From Elusimicrobia bacterium GWA2_69_24 (GTDB taxonomy: Bacteria; Elusimicrobiota; Elusimicrobia; UBA1565): DNA of 40,622 nucleotides. Below are positions 14,543 to 22,148 of the stretch, in pieces; position 1 is the first letter of the stretch; each line of letters begins with the position of its first letter. Below the pieces are notes generated by a model, which was not told the origin of the DNA, made no database searches, and was given only the letters and a program-made list of their open reading frames with translations. The DNA lies in the NCBI GenBank assembly GCA_001799695.1, contig MGTY01000056.1, positions 1 to 40,622 on the forward strand, in the 5' to 3' direction. The position numbers and the translations under genes are program-made.

Positions 14543-15601
14543 CTAGAGCTTGATCCCCGGCCAGGACTCGACGGGTTCCGTGGACTTCACCAGGCGCATG
14601 CCCGCGTCCGCGAAGCGCCGGAACGCGGCTTCGGCTTCGGAGGTGAAGTCGGCGGCGAAGCCGCCCTTGCCGTCCGGCACCGTGACCGAGGACATGCAGT
14701 CGGTCAGGATGTAGACCTTGCGCGCCAGTCCCGGGTCCTGGGCGACGATCTCGCCGAGGAGGTCGTCGATGGTGCTCTTCACGCAGTGGCTCGCCGCCTG
14801 GCCCGCGATGATCACCGCGTCCGACGCCAGCAGGGTCTTGAGGAACAGGGCGTTCCTCTGGGCGAGCGGCGCCCCGTCGTGGCGCGTGAGCACCTCGGGC
14901 CGCAGCACCGAGTAGTTCTCGGTCAGCGGGTTGCCCCCCTTCACCTCCACCCAGGACTGCGCTCCCCGCACGAAGGAGTGGAAGAGGCGGGCCTCGTACA
15001 GGACCCCGGCCAGGGCGTGCCCGTCGCTGCCGAGCAGGCAGTGCGGGGGCCAGAGGTAGAGCTTGTACTTGCCGGACTTCTCGAGCTCGCGGCAGTAGTG
15101 CAGGGTCTGCTTCACGAGCCAGCCGTAGTTGCCGCCGCAGAGCCACTTCGCCACCAAGGGGGACGGCTGTACCTCGCCGCGGGCCACCTGGTCGGCCGTG
15201 ATCTCGCGGTAGGGGCCCAGCGGGGAACCGTCGCCCGCCACCCAGAAGGCCGGGAAGAATATCTGGTAGGCGAAGTGCGTGTCCATGGTGGTCGTCAGGC
15301 TCGTGATGCGTTCGAGGTTCCCGTAGATGAACTCGGCGATGCGCCGGCTGTCCTCGATGGCTCCTTTGCCGGAGCGCCCGGCCACGTAGAGCGCCCCGCC
15401 GGGGAAGCAGAAGTCCTTCTGCGCGTCGATGAGCAGCAGGTGCGCCGTGAAGCGGTCCGCCGCGGCGGGCGGGATCTTCCGCTCCTGGCGCCACTGCGCG
15501 GCCGCGGCGAAGAGCTTCCCCTGGTCCGGGGCGTACTCCCACCGGCCGGCGTTGGCCGGGTCGAAGAACGGCGGCAAGGCGGACTTCGTTCTGGTGGTCA
15601 T
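14543..15601 (-). CDS. pncA: Nicotinamidase-related cysteine hydrolase (isochorismatase family), extended
   Basis: The 352-residue protein is the isochorismatase/nicotinamidase fold. The catalytic Asp59 lies in LLLIDAQKDF, the metal-ligand pattern D107-x-H109 in TTMDTHFAYQ, and the nucleophile Cys273 in GQAASHCVKSTIDDL. Nicotinamidases convert nicotinamide to nicotinate, the step before pncB in the same operon. It is about 140 residues longer than classical PncA (about 210), with an N-terminal extension and inserts between the metal site and Cys, so substrate specificity is not certain; the symbol is assigned from context. It has ATGA overlap with the kinase gene stop (15598-15601) and GGAG upstream. 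Confidence 0.75.
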   Translation of the reverse strand: MTTRTKSALPPFFDPANAGRWEYAPDQGKLFAAAAQWRQERKIPPAAADRFTAHLLLIDAQKDFCFPGGALYVAGRSGKGAIEDSRRIAEFIYGNLERITSLTTTMDTHFAYQIFFPAFWVAGDGSPLGPYREITADQVARGEVQPSPLVAKWLCGGNYGWLVKQTLHYCRELEKSGKYKLYLWPPHCLLGSDGHALAGVLYEARLFHSFVRGAQSWVEVKGGNPLTENYSVLRPEVLTRHDGAPLAQRNALFLKTLLASDAVIIAGQAASHCVKSTIDDLLGEIVAQDPGLARKVYILTDCMSSVTVPDGKGGFAADFTSEAEAAFRRFADAGMRLVKSTEPVESWPGIKL

Positions 15602-17367
15602 GGCGTTGTCTCCTTTTTGAGGCTCAGTCTCACGATCTCGTGCCGGCCGGCGGCGAGGATGCCGTCGTCGCCGGCGGCGAGCAGCGAACCGGCGTCCACG
15701 AAGGGCTCGGTCTCCGGGAACCCGACCCACGCCGAAAGGGAATCCGCCACGCGCACCAGACCCCGGTCGGTGGGCGCGAACAGGAACGGTCCCGCGGCGC
15801 AGGCCCCGTGGAGGTTCTCCAGCCAGGACGGCGCGTCCGCGGCCGCCGCCACGGTCCCGTCGCGGCGGATGACGACGCAGCGCTTCCAGACTCGACCCGC
15901 CTCCTCCAGTTCCAGGAGCAGCCAGGCCCGGCCGGGCCCGAAGACGCAGTGCGCGTCCAGGACCCGTCCCCGGAGGGGGGGGACGGGGACGCCGTCGCAT
16001 AGCCCCCGGCGGGTCCCCTCGAAGACGAAGGCGACGGTGACGCCCCCCGCGCGGTAGAAGCCGAAGCCGAACTCGGGCCCGACCCAGAAGCGCGTCCGCC
16101 CGGAGAGGACTTCGCCGACGCGCTCGTCGCCCAGGGCTCCCTCGCGCCAGAGCGCGCCGTCGCGCTCCCACCAGCAGCGCCCCCCCGCGACGGCGAAGGC
16201 TTCCTCGGGCCCCACCGCGACCGTGGAGCCCCCCTCCAGGAAATAGCGCGACCCCGGGCGCAGGGGCCCGCGCAGGGCCGCGCGACCGTCCTCGCGCCGG
16301 AACTCCCCGTTCTGGAAGACCAGCCAGGCGCGGGGCGCGAGGGCCACGACCTCGCCTTCGGTCTGGAGCAGGCGCGTCACCGTCAGGGCGCCCCTCGCGA
16401 CGGTGACCGCGGCGGCGCGCCGGAGGGACCCGCCCGCCGCGGCCCCGGCGCAGACGGGGCAGGTGAGCCGGGCGTGGGCCGCCTTGCAGGAAGGGCAGAC
16501 CGTCCAGCGCAGGGACTCCAGTAGGACCGGGGGGAAGGGGCTGCGGCGGTCCTCGACGAAGGTCTCATGGAACCTATGGAGGAGCTCGTCCGGCAGGACC
16601 CGCCAGTGGATCGCGGGCCGGGGGTAGCGCACGCGCGGATCCAGGACCGTGACCCGGCCGAGGATGCGCTCCGCGGGCCGCGCCGCGCCCGCGAGCACGC
16701 CGCCATAGGGGTGGACGAGGAGCAGGGCCTGGAAGAGCAGGGCTTCGAAGGCGTACCAGTCGGTGGCGGCCGAGTGGGGCCGCAGCGGGCGCAGGTCCCG
16801 CGGTCCGCAGGTCCTGGGGTCCAGGAAGCGTTCGGTGTAGGCCGGGCACCGGTGCGCCCCGAACTGGAAGCTGTCGGCGTCGATCAGGTAGGCAAGCCCC
16901 GCGGAGACCAGGACGTTGAGGTCGTTGAAGTCCCCGATCACGACCCCGGCCTCGTGGACGCGGGTCACCGTCCCGTACAGGTCCAAAAACAGCGGGGCGG
17001 TCAGGGCCGGAGGCACCGCGCGCCGGAAGCCCGGTTCGGACCAGCGCAGCAGCGACTCGGCGTTGGGGACGAGCTTCATGGTGAAGCCGACCACGCGGCC
17101 GGCCCGGTCCACGGCGGTCTCCAGCGGCGCCACGACCCGCGGCGGCAGCGACGGGAACTGCGCGAGCTTGGCCGGCCGGGTCCGGAGGCGCTCGCGGGCC
17201 GCGTCGGCCTCCCCAGGCAGTCCCCGGTAGTCGGGGTGGTCCGGCCCCTTGTAGACCTTGAGGGCCCGGCCTGACCCGATGTCGTAGACCTCGGCCTCGC
17301 CCCCGGACCCGAGCAGGCGCGCCGGATCGAGCCGGAGCCTGCGGCCGTTGAGGTATATCTCAGCCAT
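15598..17367 (-). CDS. Atypical protein kinase with zinc ribbon and C-terminal propeller-like domain
   Basis: The 589-residue cytoplasmic protein has a glycine loop (GSGGEAEVY, residues 20-28) and Lys37 in ALKVYK. Its catalytic loop is GDFNDLN with Asp146 and Asn151, so HRD is replaced by GDF. The metal motif DFG is replaced by DAD (163-165). A four-cysteine zinc ribbon follows (Cys291, Cys294, Cys303, Cys306). The C-terminal 270 residues are repeated short beta segments (VALAPRAWLVFQNGEFRRE, TRFWVGPEFGFGFYRAGG) that look like a beta-propeller sensor. This matches the kinase partner of PP2C and vWA proteins in TerY-P-like triads. It has AAAGGAG before the ATG and overlaps the PP2C gene by 8 bases. 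The targets are unknown. Confidence 0.85.
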   Translation of the reverse strand: MAEIYLNGRRLRLDPARLLGSGGEAEVYDIGSGRALKVYKGPDHPDYRGLPGEADAARERLRTRPAKLAQFPSLPPRVVAPLETAVDRAGRVVGFTMKLVPNAESLLRWSEPGFRRAVPPALTAPLFLDLYGTVTRVHEAGVVIGDFNDLNVLVSAGLAYLIDADSFQFGAHRCPAYTERFLDPRTCGPRDLRPLRPHSAATDWYAFEALLFQALLLVHPYGGVLAGAARPAERILGRVTVLDPRVRYPRPAIHWRVLPDELLHRFHETFVEDRRSPFPPVLLESLRWTVCPSCKAAHARLTCPVCAGAAAGGSLRRAAAVTVARGALTVTRLLQTEGEVVALAPRAWLVFQNGEFRREDGRAALRGPLRPGSRYFLEGGSTVAVGPEEAFAVAGGRCWWERDGALWREGALGDERVGEVLSGRTRFWVGPEFGFGFYRAGGVTVAFVFEGTRRGLCDGVPVPPLRGRVLDAHCVFGPGRAWLLLELEEAGRVWKRCVVIRRDGTVAAAADAPSWLENLHGACAAGPFLFAPTDRGLVRVADSLSAWVGFPETEPFVDAGSLLAAGDDGILAAGRHEIVRLSLKKETTP

Positions 17368-18019
17368 GGCTCTCCTTTATGAGGGCCACGGCGGCGTCGT
17401 CGCGCGGGCGGCTCAGCGTCAGGCGGCGGCGCACGGTATCCGGGTTGACCCAGCAGCGGCCGTCGCTCCACAGGGAGGGGAGGTCCAGGTCCGCCGCGCC
17501 GTCGGTGCCGATGAGGACCAGGGTCGCGGGGCCGTCGTAAAGGAGCCCGAAGCGCGCGTCCCCGCCCTCCAGGCCGTAGGCGAGATAGGGCGGCGCGTCG
17601 CCGGGGAAGGGGCCGAGACGCCGTACGGCCCCGTCCACGGCCACGACCCCGTCTCCGCAGGAGAACACCACGGCCCGCCCGCCGGAAAGGACCGCGGCCA
17701 CGATGGTGAACAGGAGGTGTTCCCGGAGTCCGAGCCCCGCCGTCCAGGCGACCGCGGCCAGGCCGGCCAGGAGTTCGGCGCGCAGTCCGTCCAGGTCCAG
17801 CCGCCCATCCCGGGACCTCCGCCGCAGGGCCGCCCGGGCCGTCATGAACGCTCCCAGGTGGGCCCCGACCCCGCTGTGGGGCTGCGACCCGCAGCCGTCG
17901 CAGACCACGGCAACGGCCGCGTCGTCATCCGCGAGGATGCGGAAGGCGTCCTGGCAAGGGCGGCCGCCGAGGAGGTGGTCGCGGCCCTGAGCGGCTCCCG
18001 CAGCTAGTAAGTGTACCAT
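17360..18019 (-). CDS. PP2C-family protein phosphatase
   Basis: The 219-residue protein carries the PP2C metal motifs: PCQDAF (Asp24), VVCDGCGS (Asp41), a central SCGDGVVAV, LIGTDGAAD and a terminal SRPRDDAAVALI. It would remove phosphate from Ser/Thr, with Mn or Mg, and is the natural counterpart of the kinase encoded immediately downstream. The start is ATG 18019, seven bases after the -10. An upstream in-frame ATG at 18055 lies within the -35 element and is not used. It is the first gene of the five-gene PP2C, kinase, nicotinamidase-like, vWA and pncB operon. No membrane segment or sensor domain is present, so signal input must come from partners. Confidence 0.9.
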   Translation of the reverse strand: MVHLLAAGAAQGRDHLLGGRPCQDAFRILADDDAAVAVVCDGCGSQPHSGVGAHLGAFMTARAALRRRSRDGRLDLDGLRAELLAGLAAVAWTAGLGLREHLLFTIVAAVLSGGRAVVFSCGDGVVAVDGAVRRLGPFPGDAPPYLAYGLEGGDARFGLLYDGPATLVLIGTDGAADLDLPSLWSDGRCWVNPDTVRRRLTLSRPRDDAAVALIKESHG

Positions 18020-18026
18020 TGACAAT

Positions 18027-18055
18027 AGTATAGTGTCCAATCGACACTTTGTCAA
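18027..18055 (-). promoter_or_regulatory. Consensus sigma70 promoter of the NAD/kinase operon
   Basis: On the minus strand TTGACA (18055-18050), 17 bp, TATACT (18032-18027), then ATTGTCA and the ATG at 18019. The spacing and hexamers are near perfect, and the start codon lies where transcription should begin, giving a leaderless mRNA. Confidence 0.85.
18032..18048. promoter_or_regulatory. Palindromic operator in promoter spacer, candidate NrtR site
   Basis: AGTGTCCAATCGACACT has perfect 6-bp arms around a 5-bp centre and contains GT-N7-AC (18035-18045). It occupies the -10/-35 spacer, so a bound protein would block RNA polymerase. As I recall the literature, NrtR sites share a GT-N7-AC core, which makes the regulator at 11647-12321 the first candidate. 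A wider TTGACA...TGTCAA pair flanks it. Confidence 0.6.
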
Positions 18056-18080
18056 GGGGGCGGCATCCCGGCTCCGGCGC

Positions 18081-18110
18081 TTGCGCAGGGCCTATCCCAA
18101 CGGCTAATCT
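18081..18110 (+). promoter_or_regulatory. Probable promoter of 18117 gene
   Basis: TTGCGC (18081-18086), 18 bp, TAATCT (18105-18110), then 6 nt to ATG 18117. It is weaker than the divergent promoter but has the same -10-to-ATG spacing. Confidence 0.5.
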
Positions 18111-18116
18111 ATATGC

Positions 18117-18542
18117 ATGAACCAGGCAGACCAGATCGCGCAGCGCGTGCAGGTGGAAGTCAGCCGGGTGCTCCTCGCCGAGCCTCCCGCGCCGGGGAAG
18201 ATCCACGACCTCGTCGCGGCCCAGCTCAAGGCGGAGTTCAAGACCAAGGGCGCCACATCCAAGGACGTCATCGGGGGCGCGTGCCGGGCGGCCATGGCCG
18301 CGGTGGTCCTTTCCGGCCGGGACGCCGCGGAAGGCGCCGTGGAGATCGTCCAGGCCGTGGTGGACATAGTCCAGGAACGCAGCGGAGACCCCATGCGCAC
18401 CCTCGGTTACGCGCTGGAGGGCATCGCCGCCAGCGCCGCCGCGGGCGGGCGCCAGGAGGTCGGCCGCATCGGCATGGCCATCGACGCCAAGTTCATGGGC
18501 GCCGGCTCCATCTTCAGCGAATTCGCGGCGAAGTCCAAGTAA
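18117..18542 (+). CDS. Small conserved helical protein of unknown function
   Basis: The 141-residue soluble protein is mostly alpha-helical. Notable stretches are QIAQRVQVEVSRVLL, the Ala-rich RAAMAAVVLSGRDAAEGAVE and the glycine-rich end GMAIDAKFMGAGSIFSEFA. There is no signal peptide, cysteine or nucleotide-binding motif. I recognise no family. It precedes engB by 10 bases and is probably co-transcribed with it. It is divergent from the PP2C operon, sharing a 98-bp intergenic region. The start is supported by a -10-like element six bases upstream. Confidence 0.75.
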   Translation: MNQADQIAQRVQVEVSRVLLAEPPAPGKIHDLVAAQLKAEFKTKGATSKDVIGGACRAAMAAVVLSGRDAAEGAVEIVQAVVDIVQERSGDPMRTLGYALEGIAASAAAGGRQEVGRIGMAIDAKFMGAGSIFSEFAAKSK

Positions 18543-18552
18543 GGGCCGCGGC

Positions 18553-19137
18553 ATGGCCCAGCTGTTCGAGAACGTCACCTATCTCCTGAGCGAGACCGTC
18601 CCGGAGCGGCTGGGGCCCTGCGTCGCGGAGGTCACTTTCGTCGGCCGCTCCAACGTGGGCAAGAGCTCGCTCTTGAACGCGCTCTGCCGCCGCAACGTGG
18701 CGCGCGTCTCCGGCACGCCGGGGCGCACCCGCACCATCAACGTTTTCCTGGCCGGCGCGGACCGCTGGCTGGTCGACCTCCCCGGCTACGGCTACGTGAA
18801 AGGCCGGCCCGGGGACCGCGCGGGCTGGGGCCCGATGATCGAGAGCTACTTGACCGGGCGTCCGAGCCTGCGCATGGTCTTCGCCCTGGTCGACGCCAAG
18901 GTCGGCCCTACGGAACTGGACGCGCAGATGCTCGACTGGCTGCGGGACAAGGGGCTGCCTTGGCGCGTGGTGGCCACCAAGAGCGACAAGGTGAAGGGCT
19001 CGCGCCTCGCGGTGCAGCGGCGGGACGTGGCCGGCGCCCTGGGCCTGCGCCCCGAGGACATCGCCTGGGTCAGCGCCGCCGAGGGCTACGGCATCCACGC
19101 CCTGCGCGCCGAGATCGCCGTCCTGCTGAAGGGCTGA
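18553..19137 (+). CDS. engB: Ribosome-biogenesis GTPase EngB (YihA/YsxC)
   Basis: The 194-residue TRAFAC GTPase has G1 GRSNVGKSS (31-39), G2 TPGRTRTIN, G3 DLPGYGY and G4 TKSDK, and a G5-like SAAEG. These are the exact EngB signatures, including the DLPGYGYA/V region and the TKxDK motif. EngB assists late assembly of the 50S subunit in the cytoplasm and is near-universal and usually essential, so this part of the window is core genome. The length is standard. A weak AAGGG lies 9 bases before the ATG. Confidence 0.95.
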   Translation: MAQLFENVTYLLSETVPERLGPCVAEVTFVGRSNVGKSSLLNALCRRNVARVSGTPGRTRTINVFLAGADRWLVDLPGYGYVKGRPGDRAGWGPMIESYLTGRPSLRMVFALVDAKVGPTELDAQMLDWLRDKGLPWRVVATKSDKVKGSRLAVQRRDVAGALGLRPEDIAWVSAAEGYGIHALRAEIAVLLKG

Positions 19138-19146
19138 TCCCCGCAG

Positions 19147-21189
19147 CTACTTCTTGGCCGGCTTGGCGCCCGGGGTCCCGATGCCGAGTTCCCGCAGGAA
19201 GGCCTCGTCATTGGGCTCCCGCCCCAGGAAGCCCTTGAGGGAGACGGACTCCTCGCGGGAGCCTCCCGGCTCCAGCACCCAGCGCCGGAAATCGCGCCCG
19301 GTCTCTTCGTTGAGGATGCCGTCAGCCTCGAAGCGGGAGAAGGCGTCCTGGGCGAAGACTTCCGACCACAGGTAGCCGTAGTAGCCGGCGTCGTAGCCCA
19401 TCTCGTGCGTGAAGCTCGCCTCGGGGATGACCCCGGGGCTCATGGGGATGAGCGAGACCTCCGGCATCAGCCGGGCGTAGAGCTCGGTGGTGTCGGACGC
19501 GCCCGCGGTGTTGAGGGTCATGTCGTAGGTGGCGAAGAAGTTCTGGCGGAGATACTTCAGCCCCGCGTCCACCAGCCGGGCGGCCAGCATCTTGCGGATC
19601 ATCGCCTTGGGGAGCTTCTGAGCGCGGTCCGCGTAATGTCCGGACATGCGCTGAAGGATGCCCTCGTCCCAGACCCAGTTCTCGAACATCTGGGAGGGGC
19701 ACTCCACGAAGTCGCGCGCCACCGCGGTGCCCGAGAACCGGCGGTATCTGGCCCGGGTCAGGGTCTGGTGCATGATGTGCCCGAACTCGTGGAACAGGGT
19801 CTCCACGTCGCCGTGCTGGAGCAAAGACGGCTTCTCCGCGGTCGGCTTGTCGAAGTTGGCGACCATGGCGCTCAGCGGCTTCTGGTAGGAGCCGTCCGGC
19901 AGGACCCGGCCCTGGATCAGGGTGAAGGCCGCGGCGTGCTTGTACTTCCCTTCGCGCGGATACAGGTCCATGAAGAAGCGCGCGAGCACGACACCGGTGC
20001 GGGAATCCGAGATCTCGTAGACCTTCACGTCCGGATGCCAGGCGCCCATCGGACCCAGGTCCCGGAACTTCAGGCCCAGGAGCTCCTGGTAGATCGCGAG
20101 CATCTGCTCCACGACCAGGTCGGTGGGGAAGTATTCCTTGATCTTCTGCTGGTCCACCTGGTACCTGGTGCGCATGAGCTTCTCGTGGTAGTAGCGCCAG
20201 TCCCAGGCGTGCAGGACCCCGTCGGAGCGCGGGCCTTCCTCCGCCGCCTTCAGCGCCAACAGGTCTTTCAGTTCCGGCCGGCCCTTCAGATAGAGCTTCC
20301 GGCGCAGGCCGTCGAGGAAGGCCATGACCGCCTCCGGCGTCTTGGCCATGCGTTCCTCAAGCACGAAATGGGCGTGGGTCTTGTAGCCGAGCAGCTTCGC
20401 GGCTTCCACCCGCAGGGCCAGCACCTCCTTCAGCCGCGCCTTGTTCTTCTGCCCGCCGCGGAGGTTGAACTTCCCCTCCAGGATCCTGCGGGCCTCCGGG
20501 TCCTTCGCGTTCTCCACGAAGGGGAAGTAATCCGGATAGTCGAGGGTGACCTTGTACTTGCCGTCCACCTGGTCGAGGCGCTTGCGCATGTCCTCGGGGG
20601 TCCCGGCCATCTGGGCCTCCGTGAAGAGGGCGAAGTCCCCGGTCTCGGCGACCTCCTTGCTGAAATCGTTGGACAGGGAGACGATCTTTTGGCGCAGCTC
20701 CTTGAGCTTCTCGCGCTCGGCGTCGGGCAGGTCGAGACCGCTGCGCTTGAAGTCCAGGAGGACTTTCTCGAACAGGCGGGCGTCCTCGCCCTCCAGGAGC
20801 TCGCCGCGGTCCGCGGCGGCCTTGAGGACCTTGAACAGCCCCGCGCGCGAATAGACATCCACCGCGTACTTGGAGACGGCCGTGTCGCAGTCGGTCCCCG
20901 CGTCCCGCACGGCCTTGTCCGGGGAGACCTGCCCCAGGAAGATGGGGGCCGCGGTCTCGTCGTCGAGGTCGCCCATGATCTCCCCGAAGGCCGTGAAAGC
21001 CTTCCGGAAGTCCGGGGCGGTCTCGCCCGCGAGGGCCTGGAGCCGGCCTTCGGCCTTGGCCTGGGCCGCGGCGCAGGCTTCCTTCAGAGCCTGCGCGGAG
21101 ATCGTGAAATCCAGGGGGTAGAAGCCCGCCCGCGCATCGAGCGCGAGGCAGGCCAGGAGAGCGAGCGTCGCCGTGATCGGTCTGTTCAT
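19147..21189 (-). CDS. Exported M3-family oligopeptidase
   Basis: The 680-residue protein has a signal peptide (ITATLALLACLALDARAG) and a full M3 (thimet oligopeptidase-like) body. HEFGH at 467-471 holds the two zinc histidines and the catalytic Glu, and the third-ligand Glu is expected in the following helix. Typical M3 C-terminal text is present: GYDAGYYGYLWSEVFAQDAF. M3 enzymes cut short peptides. Most are cytoplasmic, so the signal peptide is notable and points to periplasmic peptide processing. It is transcribed from its own -10 (TAGACT, extended TGC) six bases upstream of the ATG. It converges on engB with 9 bp between the stops. Confidence 0.9.
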   Translation of the reverse strand: MNRPITATLALLACLALDARAGFYPLDFTISAQALKEACAAAQAKAEGRLQALAGETAPDFRKAFTAFGEIMGDLDDETAAPIFLGQVSPDKAVRDAGTDCDTAVSKYAVDVYSRAGLFKVLKAAADRGELLEGEDARLFEKVLLDFKRSGLDLPDAEREKLKELRQKIVSLSNDFSKEVAETGDFALFTEAQMAGTPEDMRKRLDQVDGKYKVTLDYPDYFPFVENAKDPEARRILEGKFNLRGGQKNKARLKEVLALRVEAAKLLGYKTHAHFVLEERMAKTPEAVMAFLDGLRRKLYLKGRPELKDLLALKAAEEGPRSDGVLHAWDWRYYHEKLMRTRYQVDQQKIKEYFPTDLVVEQMLAIYQELLGLKFRDLGPMGAWHPDVKVYEISDSRTGVVLARFFMDLYPREGKYKHAAAFTLIQGRVLPDGSYQKPLSAMVANFDKPTAEKPSLLQHGDVETLFHEFGHIMHQTLTRARYRRFSGTAVARDFVECPSQMFENWVWDEGILQRMSGHYADRAQKLPKAMIRKMLAARLVDAGLKYLRQNFFATYDMTLNTAGASDTTELYARLMPEVSLIPMSPGVIPEASFTHEMGYDAGYYGYLWSEVFAQDAFSRFEADGILNEETGRDFRRWVLEPGGSREESVSLKGFLGREPNDEAFLRELGIGTPGAKPAKK

Positions 21190-21195
21190 GGACCG

Positions 21196-21201
21196 AGTCT
21201 A
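21196..21201 (-). promoter_or_regulatory. Extended -10, leaderless M3 peptidase start
   Basis: TGC-TAGACT on the minus strand, 6 nt before ATG 21189, nearly identical to the extended -10 of the receiver gene (TGC-TAGAAT). Confidence 0.6.
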
Positions 21202-21221
21202 GCATAAGGGCGCGCAACGAG

Positions 21222-22031
21222 TCAGCGCTGGGCCAGCAGGGTCCCGGGGAGACGGGAAGAGGCGTCGGCCAGGAGGGGGCGTTCGTTCGCGGCGAGTATC
21301 TGCTTGAGGTGGCCGGCGTCCGCCGGCCGCCCCTGTCCGGAGCGGGGGTAGATGACGTAGGTCACTCCGCTCGCGATGCCCCCGGTCACGCCGTGGGAGT
21401 TCACGCCGAGAGCGTCGGCCAGGGCCACCGACGCCTCGCCGTAGCGCGGACCGCAGTCCCCGACCACGGCGGCGATGCTCCGGCCGCGGTAGGAGACCAC
21501 GGCCAGGTCGCCGAGCAGCCCTTTCTGCCGGCTCGGGACCACGATGTAGGGGATGGCGGTCGGGTCCAGGGAGCCGCCGTCGCGGTAGCGCAGGGAAGTC
21601 TCGCTCTGGTGGTGCGGGTCGCGCTGGCGGCGGATCCGGTCGGCCTGCCGGGCGTCGGCGATCTGCCCGTCGTTGTCGATCGCCATCCCCGCGCGGACCA
21701 CGATGGGGTCCGCGTATTTCGCGGTCCCGTCCGTGACGGGAGGGAATTCCCCGGAGCTCAGGGCTGCGGCGGAGAGGAGGGAGCCTCCCTCGGGAGCCGT
21801 GACGCCGGTCGGCGCGGCGCCGCCCGAGCGGCTCCAGGCGTCCATCTGGGCCTGCGCCTGGGGGGCGACCGTGCCCCCGGTGCGGCCGAAGCGGGCGGGC
21901 TCCGGCCGCGCCGCGCTCGTGTCCCCGGCGGGCGCGGCCGCTTTATCGCTTTCATCGCAGCCGGCGGCGCCGAGGAGGCAGAGTCCGAGGATCAAGGGCC
22001 GGATCCGGGAGCAGCGGCCGTCGTTCGCCAT
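21222..22031 (-). CDS. GH75 chitosanase-like lipoprotein
   Basis: The 269-residue product has a lipoprotein signal (LILGLCLLGAAGC) and a Ser/Ala/Pro-rich linker. Its C-terminal domain of about 140 residues has the GH75 pattern: AIDNDGQIAD, DPHHQSETSLRY, LDPTAIPYIVVP, GDLAVVSYRGR, AVVGDCGPRYGEASVALADALG. In GH75 (fungal-type chitosanase) an Asp and a Glu act as catalytic acids, and the Asp in IDNDG and Glu in RYGEAS fit. The natural substrate in bacteria of this type is unclear: chitosan, or de-acetylated peptidoglycan. It is divergent from the receiver gene. The start ATG lies six bases after TATCCT. Confidence 0.75.
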   Translation of the reverse strand: MANDGRCSRIRPLILGLCLLGAAGCDESDKAAAPAGDTSAARPEPARFGRTGGTVAPQAQAQMDAWSRSGGAAPTGVTAPEGGSLLSAAALSSGEFPPVTDGTAKYADPIVVRAGMAIDNDGQIADARQADRIRRQRDPHHQSETSLRYRDGGSLDPTAIPYIVVPSRQKGLLGDLAVVSYRGRSIAAVVGDCGPRYGEASVALADALGVNSHGVTGGIASGVTYVIYPRSGQGRPADAGHLKQILAANERPLLADASSRLPGTLLAQR

Positions 22032-22037
22032 GTCCCC

Positions 22038-22043
22038 AGGATA
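22038..22043 (-). promoter_or_regulatory. -10 element, leaderless GH75 lipoprotein start
   Basis: TATCCT on the minus strand, 6 nt before ATG 22031. Confidence 0.5.
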
Positions 22044-22088
22044 GCCCGAACGGCCCCAGCGGCCAGGGCGCCCGGACCCAGCTGCGTC

Positions 22089-22106
22089 TGGGCCCAAGGA
22101 CCCATA
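22089..22106. repeat. 18-bp motif copy A
   Basis: TGGGCCCAAGGACCCATA on the plus strand; its reverse complement differs by one base from the motif at 23377-23394. It lies between the divergent GH75 lipoprotein and receiver genes. Confidence 0.55.
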
Positions 22107-22136
22107 CGGGCTGGCCTTGGAGACGGGAGTTTGTGC

Positions 22137-22142
22137 TAGAAT
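22137..22142 (+). promoter_or_regulatory. Extended -10, leaderless receiver start
   Basis: TGC-TAGAAT ends 6 nt before ATG 22149. No Shine-Dalgarno is present. Confidence 0.6.
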
Positions 22143-22148
22143 CCCCGT

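Noticed and set aside
19405..21207. 600-codon plus-strand open frame opposite the M3 peptidase
   Set aside because: It is a GC-rich shadow with Val/Gly/Arg/His-rich composition; the minus strand has HEFGH, a signal peptide and a promoter.
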